DNA of 64,000 bases, taken from Nemertoderma westbladi (Eukaryota > Xenacoelomorpha > Nemertodermatida > Nemertodermatidae). The notes under the pieces are model-generated. The model saw nothing but the letters and a program-made list of their open reading frames with translations, was not told where the DNA came from and did no database searches. The translations under genes and the position numbers were made by a program. Positions 47,001 through 57,204 of the stretch are shown here, piece by piece. The stretch's first letter is position 1. Every line of letters begins with the position of its first letter. The stretch lies in NCBI GenBank assembly GCA_032718475.1, contig JAUCBJ010001232.1:1-64000 (forward strand). The letters run 5' to 3'.

Positions 47001-50000
47001 TGGCACCTTGGTTTAGTTTACTGGTGTGCTAGTTTAATCGACAGCCGTTGGTACCCGGCTGGCACCTTGGTTTAGTTTTCTGGTGTGCTAGTTTAATCGA
47101 CAGCTGTTGGTACCCGGCTGCCACCTTGGTTTAATTTTCTGGTGTGTTAGTTTAATCGACAGCTGTTGGTGCCCGGCAGGCACCTTGGTTTAGTTTTTGG
47201 TGTGTTAGTTTAATCGACAGCTGTTGGTGCCCGGCTGGCACCTTGGTTTAGTTTTCTGGTGTGTTAGTTTAATCGACAGCTGTTGGTACCCGGCTGGCAC
47301 CTTGGTTTGGTTTTCTGGTGTGTTAGTTTTATTGACAGCTGTTGGTACCCGGCTGGCACCTTGGTTTAGTTTTCTGGTGTGTTAGTTTAATCGACAGCTG
47401 TTGGTACCCGGTTGGCATCTTGGTTTAGTTTTCTGGTGTGTTAGTTTAATCGACAGCTGTTGGTGCCCGGCAGGCACCTTGGTTTAGTTTTTGGTGTGTT
47501 AGTTTAATTGACAGCTGTTGGTACCCGACTGGAACTTTGGTTTAGTTTACTGTTGTGCTAGTTTAATCGACAGCTGTTGGTACCCGGTTGGCACCTTGGT
47601 TTAGTTTTTGGTGTGTTAGTTTAATTGACAGCTGTTGGTACCCGGCTGGCACCTTGGTTTAGTTTTGTGGTGTGTTAGTTTAATCGACAGCGGTTGGTAC
47701 CCGGCTGGCACCTTGGTTTGGTTTTCTGGTGTGTTAGTTTAAGGGGGGGGGTACACCATTTTGGTCAAAAATATGTCAAAATTTTTTTTATGATCTATTA
47801 TAATGCACCATTGAATTGTGTTTCCAAATCTGAAAACCGCAATTTAATAGCTCTTTTAGTTTTTAAGTTATAACAATTTCCATTTAGGGATTCCTATTGA
47901 AATTACTATTACTATGTATAATGAAAGGTCGATTATCTCCAAATATTTTTTTTATGAAATTGTCAACTTCAAAACCCTACTACTTTTACAATTTTTGAGG
48001 AATTAGTCTGCAACTTTCTGTGGTTGTCTACATAGCCACCCTGCATAAAAGTATCAGACAACTTTTCGAAATTATTTGTTAATAAAATTTAATACTATTT
48101 ATAACAAACCTAAAAATTAGGCATAAATTTGCAGCGCCACCTAGCGGTGCAGAATTATTTTCACAAAATTTCACCTGATAGTTATGTTGCCCCATCTTTG
48201 ATCTATCATATAAAAAAACTTTCATGTGATAAGATTCAAAACTGTAAAAGCCTTAGGGTTTTAAGCGCAACCAAGTTTTTTTTGTTGTTAACTAGTATTA
48301 ACTAATATTAAATAGCGAAAAATAAAAATTTTTTAACCTGTCATGTAGAATAGCATCTTAGGCACCTATATTCCAAATTATAGCCAAAACCAAACAATTT
48401 TGAAACGCTGAGAGTGATAAATCGAAGAGTTGTCCGAAAATGGTGTACCCCCCCCTTAATCGACAGCTGTTGGTACCCGGCTGGCACCTTGGTTTGGTTT
48501 TCTGGTGTAGTAGTTTAATCGACAGATGTTGGTACCCGGCTGGAACATTGGTTTAGTTTACTGGTGTGTTAGTTTAATCGACAGCTGTTGGTGCCCGGCT
48601 GGCACCTTGGTTTAGTTTTCTGGTGTGTTAGTTTAATCGACAGCTGTTGGTGTCCGGCTGGCACCTTGGTTTAGTTTTCTGGTGTGTTAGTTTAATCGAC
48701 AGCTGTTGGTGTCCGGCTGGCACCTTGGTTTAGTTTACTGTTGTGCTAGTTTAATCGACAGCTGTTGGTGCCTGGCTGGCACCTTGGTTTATTTTTCTGG
48801 TGTGTTAATTTAATCGACAGCTGTTGGTGCCCGACTGGCACCTTGGTTTAGTTTACTGGTGTGCTAGTTTAATCGACAGCTGTTGGTACCCGGCTGCCAC
48901 CTTGGTTTAATTTTCTGGTGTGTTAGTTTAATCGACAGCTGTTGGTGCCCGACTGGCACCTTGGTTTAGTTTACTGGTGTGCTAGTTTAATCGACAGCTG
49001 TTAGTGCCCGACAGGCACCTTGGTTTAGTTTTCTGGTGTGTTAGTTTAATCGACAGCTGTTGGTACCCGGTTGGCACCTTGGTTTAGTTTTCTGGTGTGT
49101 TAGTTTAATCGACAGCTGTTGGTACCCGGCTAGAACTTTGGTTTAGTTTACTGTTGTGCCAGTTTAATCGACAGCTGTTGGTGCCCTACTGGCACCTTGG
49201 TTTAGTTTACTGGTGTGCTAGTTTAATCGACAGCCGTTTGTACCCGGCTGGCACCTTGGTTTAGTTTTCTGGTGTATTAGTTTAATCGACAGCTGTTGGT
49301 GCCCGGCTGGCACCTTGGTTTAGTTTTCTGGTGTGCTTGTTTAATCGACTGCTGTTGGTGCCCGGCTGCCACCTTGGTTTAATTTTCTGGTGTGTTAGTT
49401 TAATCGACAGTTGTTGGTGCCCGACTGGCACCTTGGTTTAGTGTACTGGTGTGCTAGTTTAATCGACAGCCGTTTGTACCCGGCTGGCACCTTGGTTTAG
49501 TTTTCTGGTGTGCTAGTTTAATCGACAGCTGTTGGTACCCGGCTGCCACCTTGGTTTAATTTTCTGGTGTGTTAGTTTAATCGACAGTTGTTGGTGCCCG
49601 ACTGGCACCTTGGTTTAGTGTACTGTTGTGCCAGTTTAATCGACAGCTGTTGGTGCCCTACTGGCACCTTGGTTTAGTTTACTGGTGTGCTAGTTTAATC
49701 GACAGCCGTTTGTACCCGGCTGGCACCTTGGTTTAGTTTTCTGGTGTGCTAGTTTAATCGACAGCTGTTGGTACCCGGCTGCCACCTTGGTTTAATTTTC
49801 TGGTGTGTTAGTTTAATCGACAGTTGTTGGTGCCCGACTGGCACCTTGGTTTAGTGTACTGTTGTGCCAGTTTAATCGACAGCTGTTGGTGCCCTACTGG
49901 CACCTTGGTTTAGTTTACTGGTGTGCTAGTTTAATCGACAGCTGTTGGTACCCGGCTGGCACCTTGGTTTAGTTTTCTGGTGTATTAGTTTAATCGACAG

Positions 50001-51706
50001 CTGTTGGTGCCCGGCTGGCACCTTGGTTTAGTTTTCTGGTGTGCTAGTTTAATCGACAGCTGTTGGTACCCGGCTGCCACCTTGGTTTAATTTTCTGGTG
50101 TGTTAGTTTAATCGACAGTTGTTGGTGCCCGACTGGCACCTTGGTTTAGTGTACTGGTGTGCTAGTTTAATCGACAGCTGTTGGTGCCCGGCAGGCACCT
50201 TGGTTTAGTTTACTGGTGTGCTAGTTTAATCGACAGCCGTTTGTACCCGGCTGGCACCTTGGTTTAGTTTTCTGGTGTGCTAGTTTAATCGACAGCTGTT
50301 GGTACCCGGCTGCCACCTTGGTTTAATTTTCTGGTGTGTTAGTTTAATCGACAGTTGTTGGTGCCCGACTGGCACCTTGGTTTAGTGTACTGTTGTGCCA
50401 GTTTAATCGACAGCTGTTGGTGCCCTACTGGCACCTTGGTTTAGTTTACTGGTGTGCTAGTTTAATCGACAGCCGTTTGTACCCGGCTAGCACCTTGGTT
50501 TAGTTTTCTGGTGTGCTAGTTTAATCAACAGCTGTTGGTGCCCGGTTGGCACCTTGGTTTAGTTTTCTGGTGTGCTAGTTTAATCGACAGCCGTTTGTAC
50601 CCGGCTGGCACCTTGGTTTAGTTTTCTGGTGTGCTAGTTTAATCGACAGCTGTTGGTACCCGGCTGCCACCTTGGTTTAATTTTCTGGTGTGTTAGTTTA
50701 ATCGACAGTTGTTGGTGCCCGACTGGCACCTTGGTTTAGTGTACTGTTGTGCCAGTTTAATCGACAGCTGTTGGTGCCCTACTGGCACCTTGGTTTAGTT
50801 TACTGGTGTGCTAGTTTAATCGACAGCCGTTTGTACCCGGCTGGAACTTTGGTTTAGTTTACTGTTGTGCTAGTTTAATCGACAGCTGTTGGTACCCGGC
50901 TGCCACCTTGGTTTAATTTTCTGGTGTGCTAGTTTAATCGACAGCTGTTGGTACCCGGCTGCCACCTTGGTTTAATTTTCTGGTGTGTTAGTTTAATCGA
51001 CAGTTGTTGGTGCCCGACTGGCACCTTGGTTTAGTGTACTGGTGTGCTAGTTTTATCGACAGCTGTTGGTGTCCGGCTGGCACCTTGGTTTAGTTTTCTG
51101 GTGTGCTAGTTTAATCGACAGCTGTTGGTACCCGGCTGCCACCTTGGTTTAATTTTCTGGTGTGTTAGTTTAATCGACAGTTGTTGGTGCCCGACTGGCA
51201 CCTTGGTTTAGTGTACTGGTGTGCTAGTTTAATCGACAGCTGTTGGTGCCCGGCAGGCACCTTGGTTTAGTTTTTGGTGTGTTAGTTTAATCGACAGCTG
51301 TTGGTGCCCGGCTGGCACCTTGGTTTAGTTTTCTGGTGTGTTAGTTTAATCGACAGCTGTTGGTACCCGGCTGGCACCTTGGTTTGGTTTTCTGGTGTGT
51401 TAGTTTTATCGACAGCTGTTGGTACCCGGCTGGCACCTTGGTTTAGTTTTCTGGTGTGTTAGTTTAATCGACAGCTGTTGGTACCCGGCTGGCACCTTGG
51501 TTTAGTTTTCTGGTGTGTTAGTTTAATCGACAGCTGTTGGTGCCCGGCTGGCACCTTGGTTTAGTTTTCTGGTGTGTTAGTTTAATCGACAGCTGTTGGT
51601 ACCCGGCTGGCACCTTGGTTTAGTTTTCTGGTGTGTTAGTTTAATCGACAGCTGTTGGTACCCGGCTGGCACCTTGGTTTAGTTTTCTGGTGTGTTAGTT
51701 TAATCT
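38068..51706 (+). repeat. 59-bp satellite array, about 219 monomers
   Basis: The monomer begins 'gacagctgttggtacccggc', continues 'tggcaccttggtttagtttt' and ends 'ctggtgtgttagtttaatc'. Period checked: starts at 38,186 and 38,245. Main variants are G/A in 'ggtgcc/ggtacc', 'ctggcacc/ctgccacc/ctggaact', 'ttttctggt/tttactgtt' and 'gttag/gctag'. Each monomer holds an inverted pair, 'ggtgcc' and 'ggcacc', around a 5-bp loop, plus an E-box CAGCTG. Rare variants recur in the same order at offsets of about 4.83 kb (for example 'tagtagttaatcgacagatg' at 41,490 and its partner at 46,320) and 4.95 kb near the inserted element, showing large segmental duplications. Since 59 is not divisible by three, open frames inside are chance. 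The array is interrupted once, at 47,743-48,455. Confidence 0.99.
47743..48455. mobile_element. 713-bp TTAA-flanked element inserted in the satellite
   Basis: It begins with a G run followed by 'tacaccatttt' and ends with the complement 'aaaatggtgta' plus a C run; TTAA flanks both sides (47,739-47,742 and 48,456-48,459). The monomer 'gttagtttaatcgac' is split exactly at its TTAA. The uninterrupted paralogous block is present at 42,741-42,860, with the intact TTAA at 42,789-42,792, which proves the boundaries. No transposase ORF is present. TTAA targets are used by piggyBac and Kolobok families; a GGG terminus favours the latter. Confidence 0.93.
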
Positions 51707-51744
51707 ATAACCAGAGCTGCCGCTCCTGGCTTCCTCAATAAAAA

Positions 51745-52500
51745 AACAAACGAGACTGCTACTTTGTGTGCAAAGTAGCACTTTGCAGCGTTATGAGCCG
51801 AGTTTATTTATGTACCGAGCGAGCGCAGCGAGGGAGGTTTACATAAATAAACTCGGGTCTTTAACGCTTATAAGTGACCTTTGCAAGCAATGATGTATCT
51901 AATTTTTTTCATTGTGTCAACTTATCAGCGTTCGTTTTATGGATGCTCATTTGAACATTTTAATCATGTACTATTTCGAATATAAGTGAAAATTATTAAC
52001 AGGTACTGTACCGATACTATACTTTTATATCTAATTAAAGTTTATTGTTGTTATATCCTGCTTGGATGTGATAAATCTTTGATCCATCGTCGACTGAGTC
52101 ACCGTCTGTGTCCGTGTCCGTTCAGTTTTACTGAACACTGTCACCTTATTTTCTTTGCTCATTTTATCTAAAATGTCGTCCCTATAGGACGTTTCGACAT
52201 ATGGAATACAGTCTTACAACACATTAAACAATTATTTACATACAGTAGCTAGTCCCGTTACTTCAAACTGGACGCACGCATTATGCAAACACGTGCTGCT
52301 TTATTGAATAAAGTAGTACGCATTAATATAAATGGAAATAATACATTATAGAATACGGTAATTTAAGTTGTTTCCAGGTTATTGATTACTTTGCAGCGTT
52401 CCGTCCTATAGGCCGCAACGCTGCAAAGTAGTACTTTGCAGCGTTACGAGTAATTCACCAGAAAGCTGTTAAGTTGACATATTGTAACAAAAAGTTTTTA
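51745..52500. repeat. palindrome-rich element beside the satellite
   Basis: A direct pair, 'caaagtagNactttgcagcg', occurs at 51,770 and 52,423; the second copy is part of a perfect 25-bp palindrome ('cgctgcaaagta', g, 'tactttgcagcg'). Between them is a 17-18 bp stem, 'ccgagtttatttatgta', with its complement ending 51,856 and a G/C-rich 'gagcgagcgcagcgaggg' loop. A third inverted pair lies at 51,903-51,935 and 52,465-52,497 ('tgtcaacttat/aacagc'). No ORF is recognised. It may be one composite foldback element of unknown class. Confidence 0.6.
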
Positions 52501-52523
52501 TATTAAAATATGCAGAGCGTTAG

Positions 52524-52589
52524 AGGTTAAAAATAGGTTAAAAATAGGTTAAAAATAGGTTAAAAATAGGTTAAAAATAGGTTAAAAAT
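52524..52589 (+). repeat. 11-bp tandem repeat, six copies
   Basis: Six exact or nearly exact copies of 'aggttaaaaat'. Confidence 0.95.
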
Positions 52590-52730
52590 GTATATCATTA
52601 TATAGTAACACGTTTTGTTACTGGTCGATGGCCAGTAAGAAACTAATAAGCGCGCCAATCATATTTTTTCCGCCTCGTGGTTCTTTTCCTCCCGCTAGGT
52701 GGCGGACAAGCGACAACAGGATAAACGGCC

Positions 52731-53258
52731 GGTAACTGATGCCGGCCGTAGTGGAGGATAGGAGGATAGTTCCGACTATTGGAGTCCGGACAATTGTGAC
52801 CCGGACAATTGCGACCCGGACAATTGCGACCCGGTCAATCGCGACCCATGTTTTTAGTAAAAATTATTGGTCGCATTTGTCCGGGTCGCAATTGTCCGGG
52901 TCGCAATTGTCCGGATCACAATTGTCGGGTCGCAATTGTCTGGGTCGCAATTGTCAATGATATACAATGATACAATGATATTTATCAAAGATATACATTA
53001 CATATTTTTATCTGGATCCGGACAATTGCGAACCGGACAATTGCGACCCGGACAATTGCGACCCGGACAATTGCGAACCGGACAATTGCGACCCGGACAA
53101 TTGCGACCCGGACAATTGCGACCCTTACAATTGCGACCCGGTCAATTGCGACCCATCAATTTTTTCTAAAATCATGGGTCGCAATTGTCCGGGTCGCAAT
53201 TGTCCAGGTCGCAATTGTCCTAACATCCCGACTATCCTCCAATACGGCATCAGTTACC
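52731..53258. mobile_element. foldback-type element with alternating 15-bp repeat blocks
   Basis: The outer ends are inverted: left 'ggtaactgatgccg' then 'tggaggatag', right the complement ending 'cggcatcagttacc'. Inside, a 15-bp unit ('acccggacaattgcg') is tandemly repeated in four blocks of alternating orientation: 4 plus units (52,779-52,845), 6 minus (52,871-52,957), 9 plus (53,017-53,153) and 3 minus (53,177-53,220). The blocks form two hairpins with short A/T loops around a central AT spacer. There is no ORF other than repeat-derived text, and no clear target duplication. The architecture recalls foldback (FB/Galileo-like) elements, whose long terminal repeats contain tandem units. Confidence 0.8.
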
Positions 53259-53289
53259 ACTGATGGTAAGTCATGGACTAACCATCATG

Positions 53290-53465
53290 CTTATTTTCTA
53301 GGCTGCCAAAGCACGAGATTGTGCACAGACTGGTCCTCACGGCGAAAGTAATGTGATGCAAAGCGGAAGCGGCTCACATCAAGTCTCAAGCATGGGGAGA
53401 CGAATGAGACACCTCCAATATTAGGCCTATATAGAGTCTGGTTGGAGATGTGTGCATTGTACTGT
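53290..53465 (-). pseudogene. RTE-like LINE relic
   Basis: The reverse complement matches 26,083-26,245 of the plus-strand LINE fragment: 'gtgcacacatctccaaccag', 'gtctcatt', 'ccgctt.gca', 'ttcgccgtgaggaccag' and 'tgcaca'. Indels destroy the frame. Confidence 0.75.
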
Positions 53466-53700
53466 ATTTGACTCAGTATAGCCAGGGCGCATCCTTAAAT
53501 GGTAGCTGAATGAGTACTGGAGTTTCCTCTGGGGAGTATAGTTCAGGGGGGCCGCACTGGAAATAAGTCGTCAGACTTTGTGCGTAATTTGTGCAGACTA
53601 CGCTGGCGTCTTGACCATTCAAACCTACCTACCTGTGGGATCAGCCATAATTAGTTTGCTTAGTATTTATCTTTATTCCAAGCCGGCACAGCATTCTTAA
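53466..53700 (+). mobile_element. SINE body, third copy, head missing
   Basis: It shares 'ctggggagtatagttc' with the copy at 5,945 and 'actggaaataagtc' plus 'gtgcgtaat' with the copy at 26,432. The tRNA-like head is absent. At 53,681-53,701 the 21-base text 'aagccggcacagcattctta' plus a recurs exactly from the LINE tail at 26,375-26,395. Confidence 0.6.
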
Positions 53701-54060
53701 TATATACTTTGAATAACTCAATAGTAATGGTAACCTGAACTGTTTACCTGCAGTAACGCAGTGCGGCATAGAAGAAATGGCAGTTGGCTAATGTCTATCC
53801 AGAGGCCAACCCTTAGGGGGTGAGGGAAGCCACCCCCCCCCCCCCCCCCCCTCCGCCGCCAGTATCTTTGGTCAAGTCAGTAAAAATACGATTGGGTCTG
53901 GGAAGTCGGGAAAACACGGTCAGGTTGGGGAAGTCGGGAAATTGTTGAACAGAGCAATAAAATAATATTCCCAAAATGAAAGGATTCAAATAAACAAAAT
54001 AATACATAACAGTATCATTGTGTCGATATGAAAACTCGACTGTGAACCTTGGTTTAAGAC
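53700..54060. other. non-coding with C tract
   Basis: A C run at about 53,830-53,850. No gene recognised. Confidence 0.5.
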
Positions 54061-54410
54061 AATTTAAGTGCCACGAAGTGATCGAAGCTTAAGCATAGGC
54101 CTAGGGGTACCATTAACGAATTGTCGGTCGTCGTCGGTCGTTGCAGTCTGTCGTCGTCATCTAATTTTTTATCGCGAATAACTCGGTCATTCCGATTGAA
54201 TCAAACCAAACTTGCTACGTATGTAGTCCATCAAAAGCTTAGAAAGAATCTGAAGTTTGGTCAAAAATCAGACTGTCTGTCAGTCGGTACAGGTAATTTC
54301 AGACTTTTGAATAAAATAAGTCGGTCCATCATTGACGAAATTAAACCAAACTTGGTACGTATGCAGACCCGTGCTGTGCGAAGGCCCCAAGAACGTGTTA
54401 CAAAAAAAAA
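54060..54410 (+). repeat. interspersed repeat, 'GCGAGCC-ACGAAG' family, longest copy
   Basis: It reads 'gccacgaagtg', then 'ggggtaccattaac', a run of 'gtcgtcggtcg'-like units, and two successive blocks of 'aactcggtcatt...aaccaaacttg' and 'agtcggtccatc...aaaccaaacttggtacgt'. It ends with 'cgtgctgtgcgaaggcccca', shared with 18,645-18,680. The 102-codon ORF here is not considered coding. Confidence 0.6.
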
Positions 54411-55251
54411 AGAAAAAACCAAAGCATAATATCGAAGGCCAGCTGTATGCCAGTATGCTTACTGGTGGTCATTAATTATTATTTTTATTTGTAGTTTTTT
54501 TTTACTGTGTACAGTACCTGTTACGTGTATAAATTCCTGACAAAAACATATACCGTTGCCGCTGACTGACCTTTCAACATCAATCACAATTTCCAATCGA
54601 TTTTCTCTAATTTTTTATTGTTGAAAATACTGCTAGGTAAACTAATTATTGAAAAATTTCCTTTTGCTTGCTATACGCTCGCATTATTATTCTATTTAAA
54701 ATGAGTCTACTGTATAAATGTTAATAACAAGTTGCGCTTTCTCACTGCACAATTTTGCGCAATTTTCTTTTCAAACCGGAGATTTTTTCAAATGGAAAAA
54801 TTCAAAAATGTTGTTGCTCGCTCAATTCGCATATCTCTGAAATACAACCTGACATGTTTATTTATTTAAGAACATAACGATTTCGTTGCGAAAATTACTG
54901 ATAATAAATATAATTATTTTCTTCTAAATAAAAGGTTTAGTTCATCGCACATCACTTTTCCTTTGGCGCCACACTAGAAACCTACCGTTACTGTATCTGA
55001 GTTAAGACCCACTATAATAGTAGATAGGTCATGTATGAGTGCAGATACTTTACAGTTAGTTAGTAAAGAAACATAGCAGAACAGCTCAAACCAAAACAAA
55101 TTACACATAACTTGTAATAATATATTATAATACAACATTGTATTTAATTGTCATAGTTAACTATTTTCCAAATATTCTAGAATATTATTATATATCGCTT
55201 CAATCACACTTGCAAAACAGTATTGAACTGTGTTACTGTTAGTTTATCACT
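54411..55251. other. AT-rich non-coding, upstream of the secreted-protein exon
   Basis: No gene recognised. A TATATA-like stretch near 55,188-55,196 lies about 60 bases before the ATG at 55,252 and could be a promoter element. Confidence 0.35.
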
Positions 55252-55871
55252 ATGAATCTACTACCTATCCTATTAGTGGCTATAAATACCTGGATTTCCG
55301 TATCACATCAGAAGAAACAAGTTCCTCTTTATCTTTGTGAAAACAAAGTACCAAATCGTTTCTATAAGTTGGAAAAGATTCAAAAATGCCCCGGGTTAGA
55401 CAAAGGCCTTTTAATGAAAGAAATACGTGGTGTAAGGATATGGAAGCAGAATGTAACTCCGCTTCTAATTGATTTTTGGAGGTGTAGGAAGGAGATATGG
55501 ACCTACGAATATGACGATACAGGGAGAACAAATTCCATTATTGGATCGCATTCCGGTACTGTAAATATAGATGGCAATGTTGATAGTGAGGATGTGACAG
55601 ACCCTGAAATCTGTAAGGCATGGTTGAATACTAAGAGGTGCGATGATGTGGTCCAAGATGAAAAGGTAGAGTCTGGAGATACAATTAAAGGATACTTCGG
55701 CACAATTACTGAATCATTAAAGGAATTGAGATCATTAACGAAGACTAAAAGTTATAGCAACAAGGCGAATCTTGTAAAAGAACAGTGTCTGGAGGGTGCT
55801 AAGAAGTGTACCAATATAGTGAAGACCTGTTATCTAGAACACGTGCAAGGGACACTGATGCCGATCCATAA
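55252..55871 (+). CDS. secreted cysteine-rich protein, first exon, unidentified
   Basis: The ATG at 55,252 starts a clear signal peptide (MNLLPILLVAINTWISVS). The mature part has nine cysteines (C29, C46, C78, C121, C130, C179, C186, C193, C211), a glycosylation site at N67 and a charged region around 130-180. A strong donor, AAT/gtaagt, lies at 55,871/55,872, so the last 17 codons of the open frame (through C211 to 55,923, where it runs into low-complexity and then poly(C) sequence) are probably intronic. Downstream exons were not found. I do not recognise the family. The cysteine spacing in the first 130 residues loosely recalls envelope glycoproteins captured by invertebrate retroelements or endogenous viral elements, but this is weak; a host secreted protein is equally possible. 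Confidence 0.55.
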
Positions 55872-56620
55872 TGTAAGTAAATGCGTTACCAGTTTGTGGT
55901 TAACACCACGCGGCGCGCGGTGAGTAACAGCGTTACCAGTTAGTGGATACTACTATGTTTTTGACACCCCCCCCCCCCCCCCCCCCCCACCCCCTACCCC
56001 CATTTTTTTATACTAGGCTAGCTAGTTTTTGTTCCTTTTTTTAATGTTCTAGAACATAGGCCTATTATCTATTCATTTAATATAAAAATGTTGTTCTAGA
56101 ACAAATATTATTGCTGGTTGGCGTGGGATCCTGACCGGGTTCACTGTGACTTTGTGGTGATGTCCGTTCCCTACGCGCTTGCGCTGGCTGCTGACTGGGA
56201 AGTTGACATGGCCGTAGCCCGGTGAATGAAAGAGTTTATCTGTGAACTTTACTGTTAATCGACTGATGTTAGATATAGAGACTGAATACTGTAATACTGG
56301 TAGGACACAGTAGTTTATTTATTTCCTTTCCATTATCGGGCACTAATGACCCATGCTACTGTACGTACATTTTTAATATACTAAACGAAACACATAGCAC
56401 AGCAATTAATTACGGTTGGACCCTACAATCTATAATTAAATTCACAATGACCGACAATCGACCAAGAAAAAAAAAAGAACAAAAATGAAACCAATAGAAC
56501 TTCATTATACACTATCATTACAAAGTGAAAAATGCAAAAAAAAAAAAATACAAAAAAAAAAAAAAAAAAATTTACGAGGGTGGATATTTATGGCCCAGTA
56601 TTGCGAATATATTAATTATA
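55872..56620. other. non-coding with C and A tracts
   Basis: A C tract at 55,968-55,988 and A-rich runs at 56,535-56,570. A short inverted pair, 'ttctagaacata' and 'tgttctagaac', lies at 56,046 and 56,092. No gene recognised. Confidence 0.5.
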
Positions 56621-56625
56621 CAATA

Positions 56626-57204
56626 TTACACAGATAGAAGTACTTCCCAACGGTCCCGTAAAGTCGAGGACGTACAAATATTAAAACAAACTGAAAGTAA
56701 ATCGTTGCTAGAAGACGCTACTCGCCTTGCGAGCGAGCCTGCCGCAACCCTACATATTGCTACAAAAGCATTAACTCGATTATTTACAAAAATTGTATCC
56801 GCGTCATCACAGCGACTATACTTAAAAAGTAACCTGAATGCAGTATTGTAGGCTACACGGACCTTACGCAGTTCCTCAACTCTAAATATACTCCACAATG
56901 AAGTACAATAAAGACTGTAACAATAAGTTTTAAATAGCGCTCGTTTCACTGGCAATGAGCAACCGCCAAAGAAACGTGCTAACTGGTTACCACAGCGATA
57001 AAGAGAACGCTTAGCAGTAGTAGTGTAGTGTAGCGAAGCGAAGCGGTGGAAAAACATTTTCACCTTTGCACTATAAATGGAATGAATGCCAACTGGCTGC
57101 ACGATGAATGACCGGTAATATATATGGGTAGAATACATTGTCTTTAGGAGGCTAACATGATTCATTGGCCTCTGACTGATACACGCCACATGCCGCCCTC
57201 CCAT
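56626..57204 (-). pseudogene. LINE C-terminal fragment (CR1-like type)
   Basis: The open 192-codon frame matches the post-RT region of CR1/L2-type LINE polyproteins from about residue 63: KRSLYRCGNQLARFFGGCS, then VKRALFKTYCYSLYCTSLW, LRKVRVAYNTAFRLLF, FVNNRVNAF and a C-terminal DRWEVLL. RT motifs A to C and the endonuclease are missing, so it is a 5'-truncated copy, as is usual for LINEs. The frame is open to its end, suggesting a fairly young insertion. It is unlike the other LINEs in the window. Confidence 0.75.

Noticed and set aside
52739-53169. ORFs encoding SQLSG or PGQLR repeats
   Set aside because: They are translations of the 15-bp foldback repeat, without any start or domain support.
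54121-54429. 102-codon ORF
   Set aside because: It lies entirely within a copy of the GCGAGCC interspersed repeat and ends in an A-rich run; it is not conserved in the other copies.
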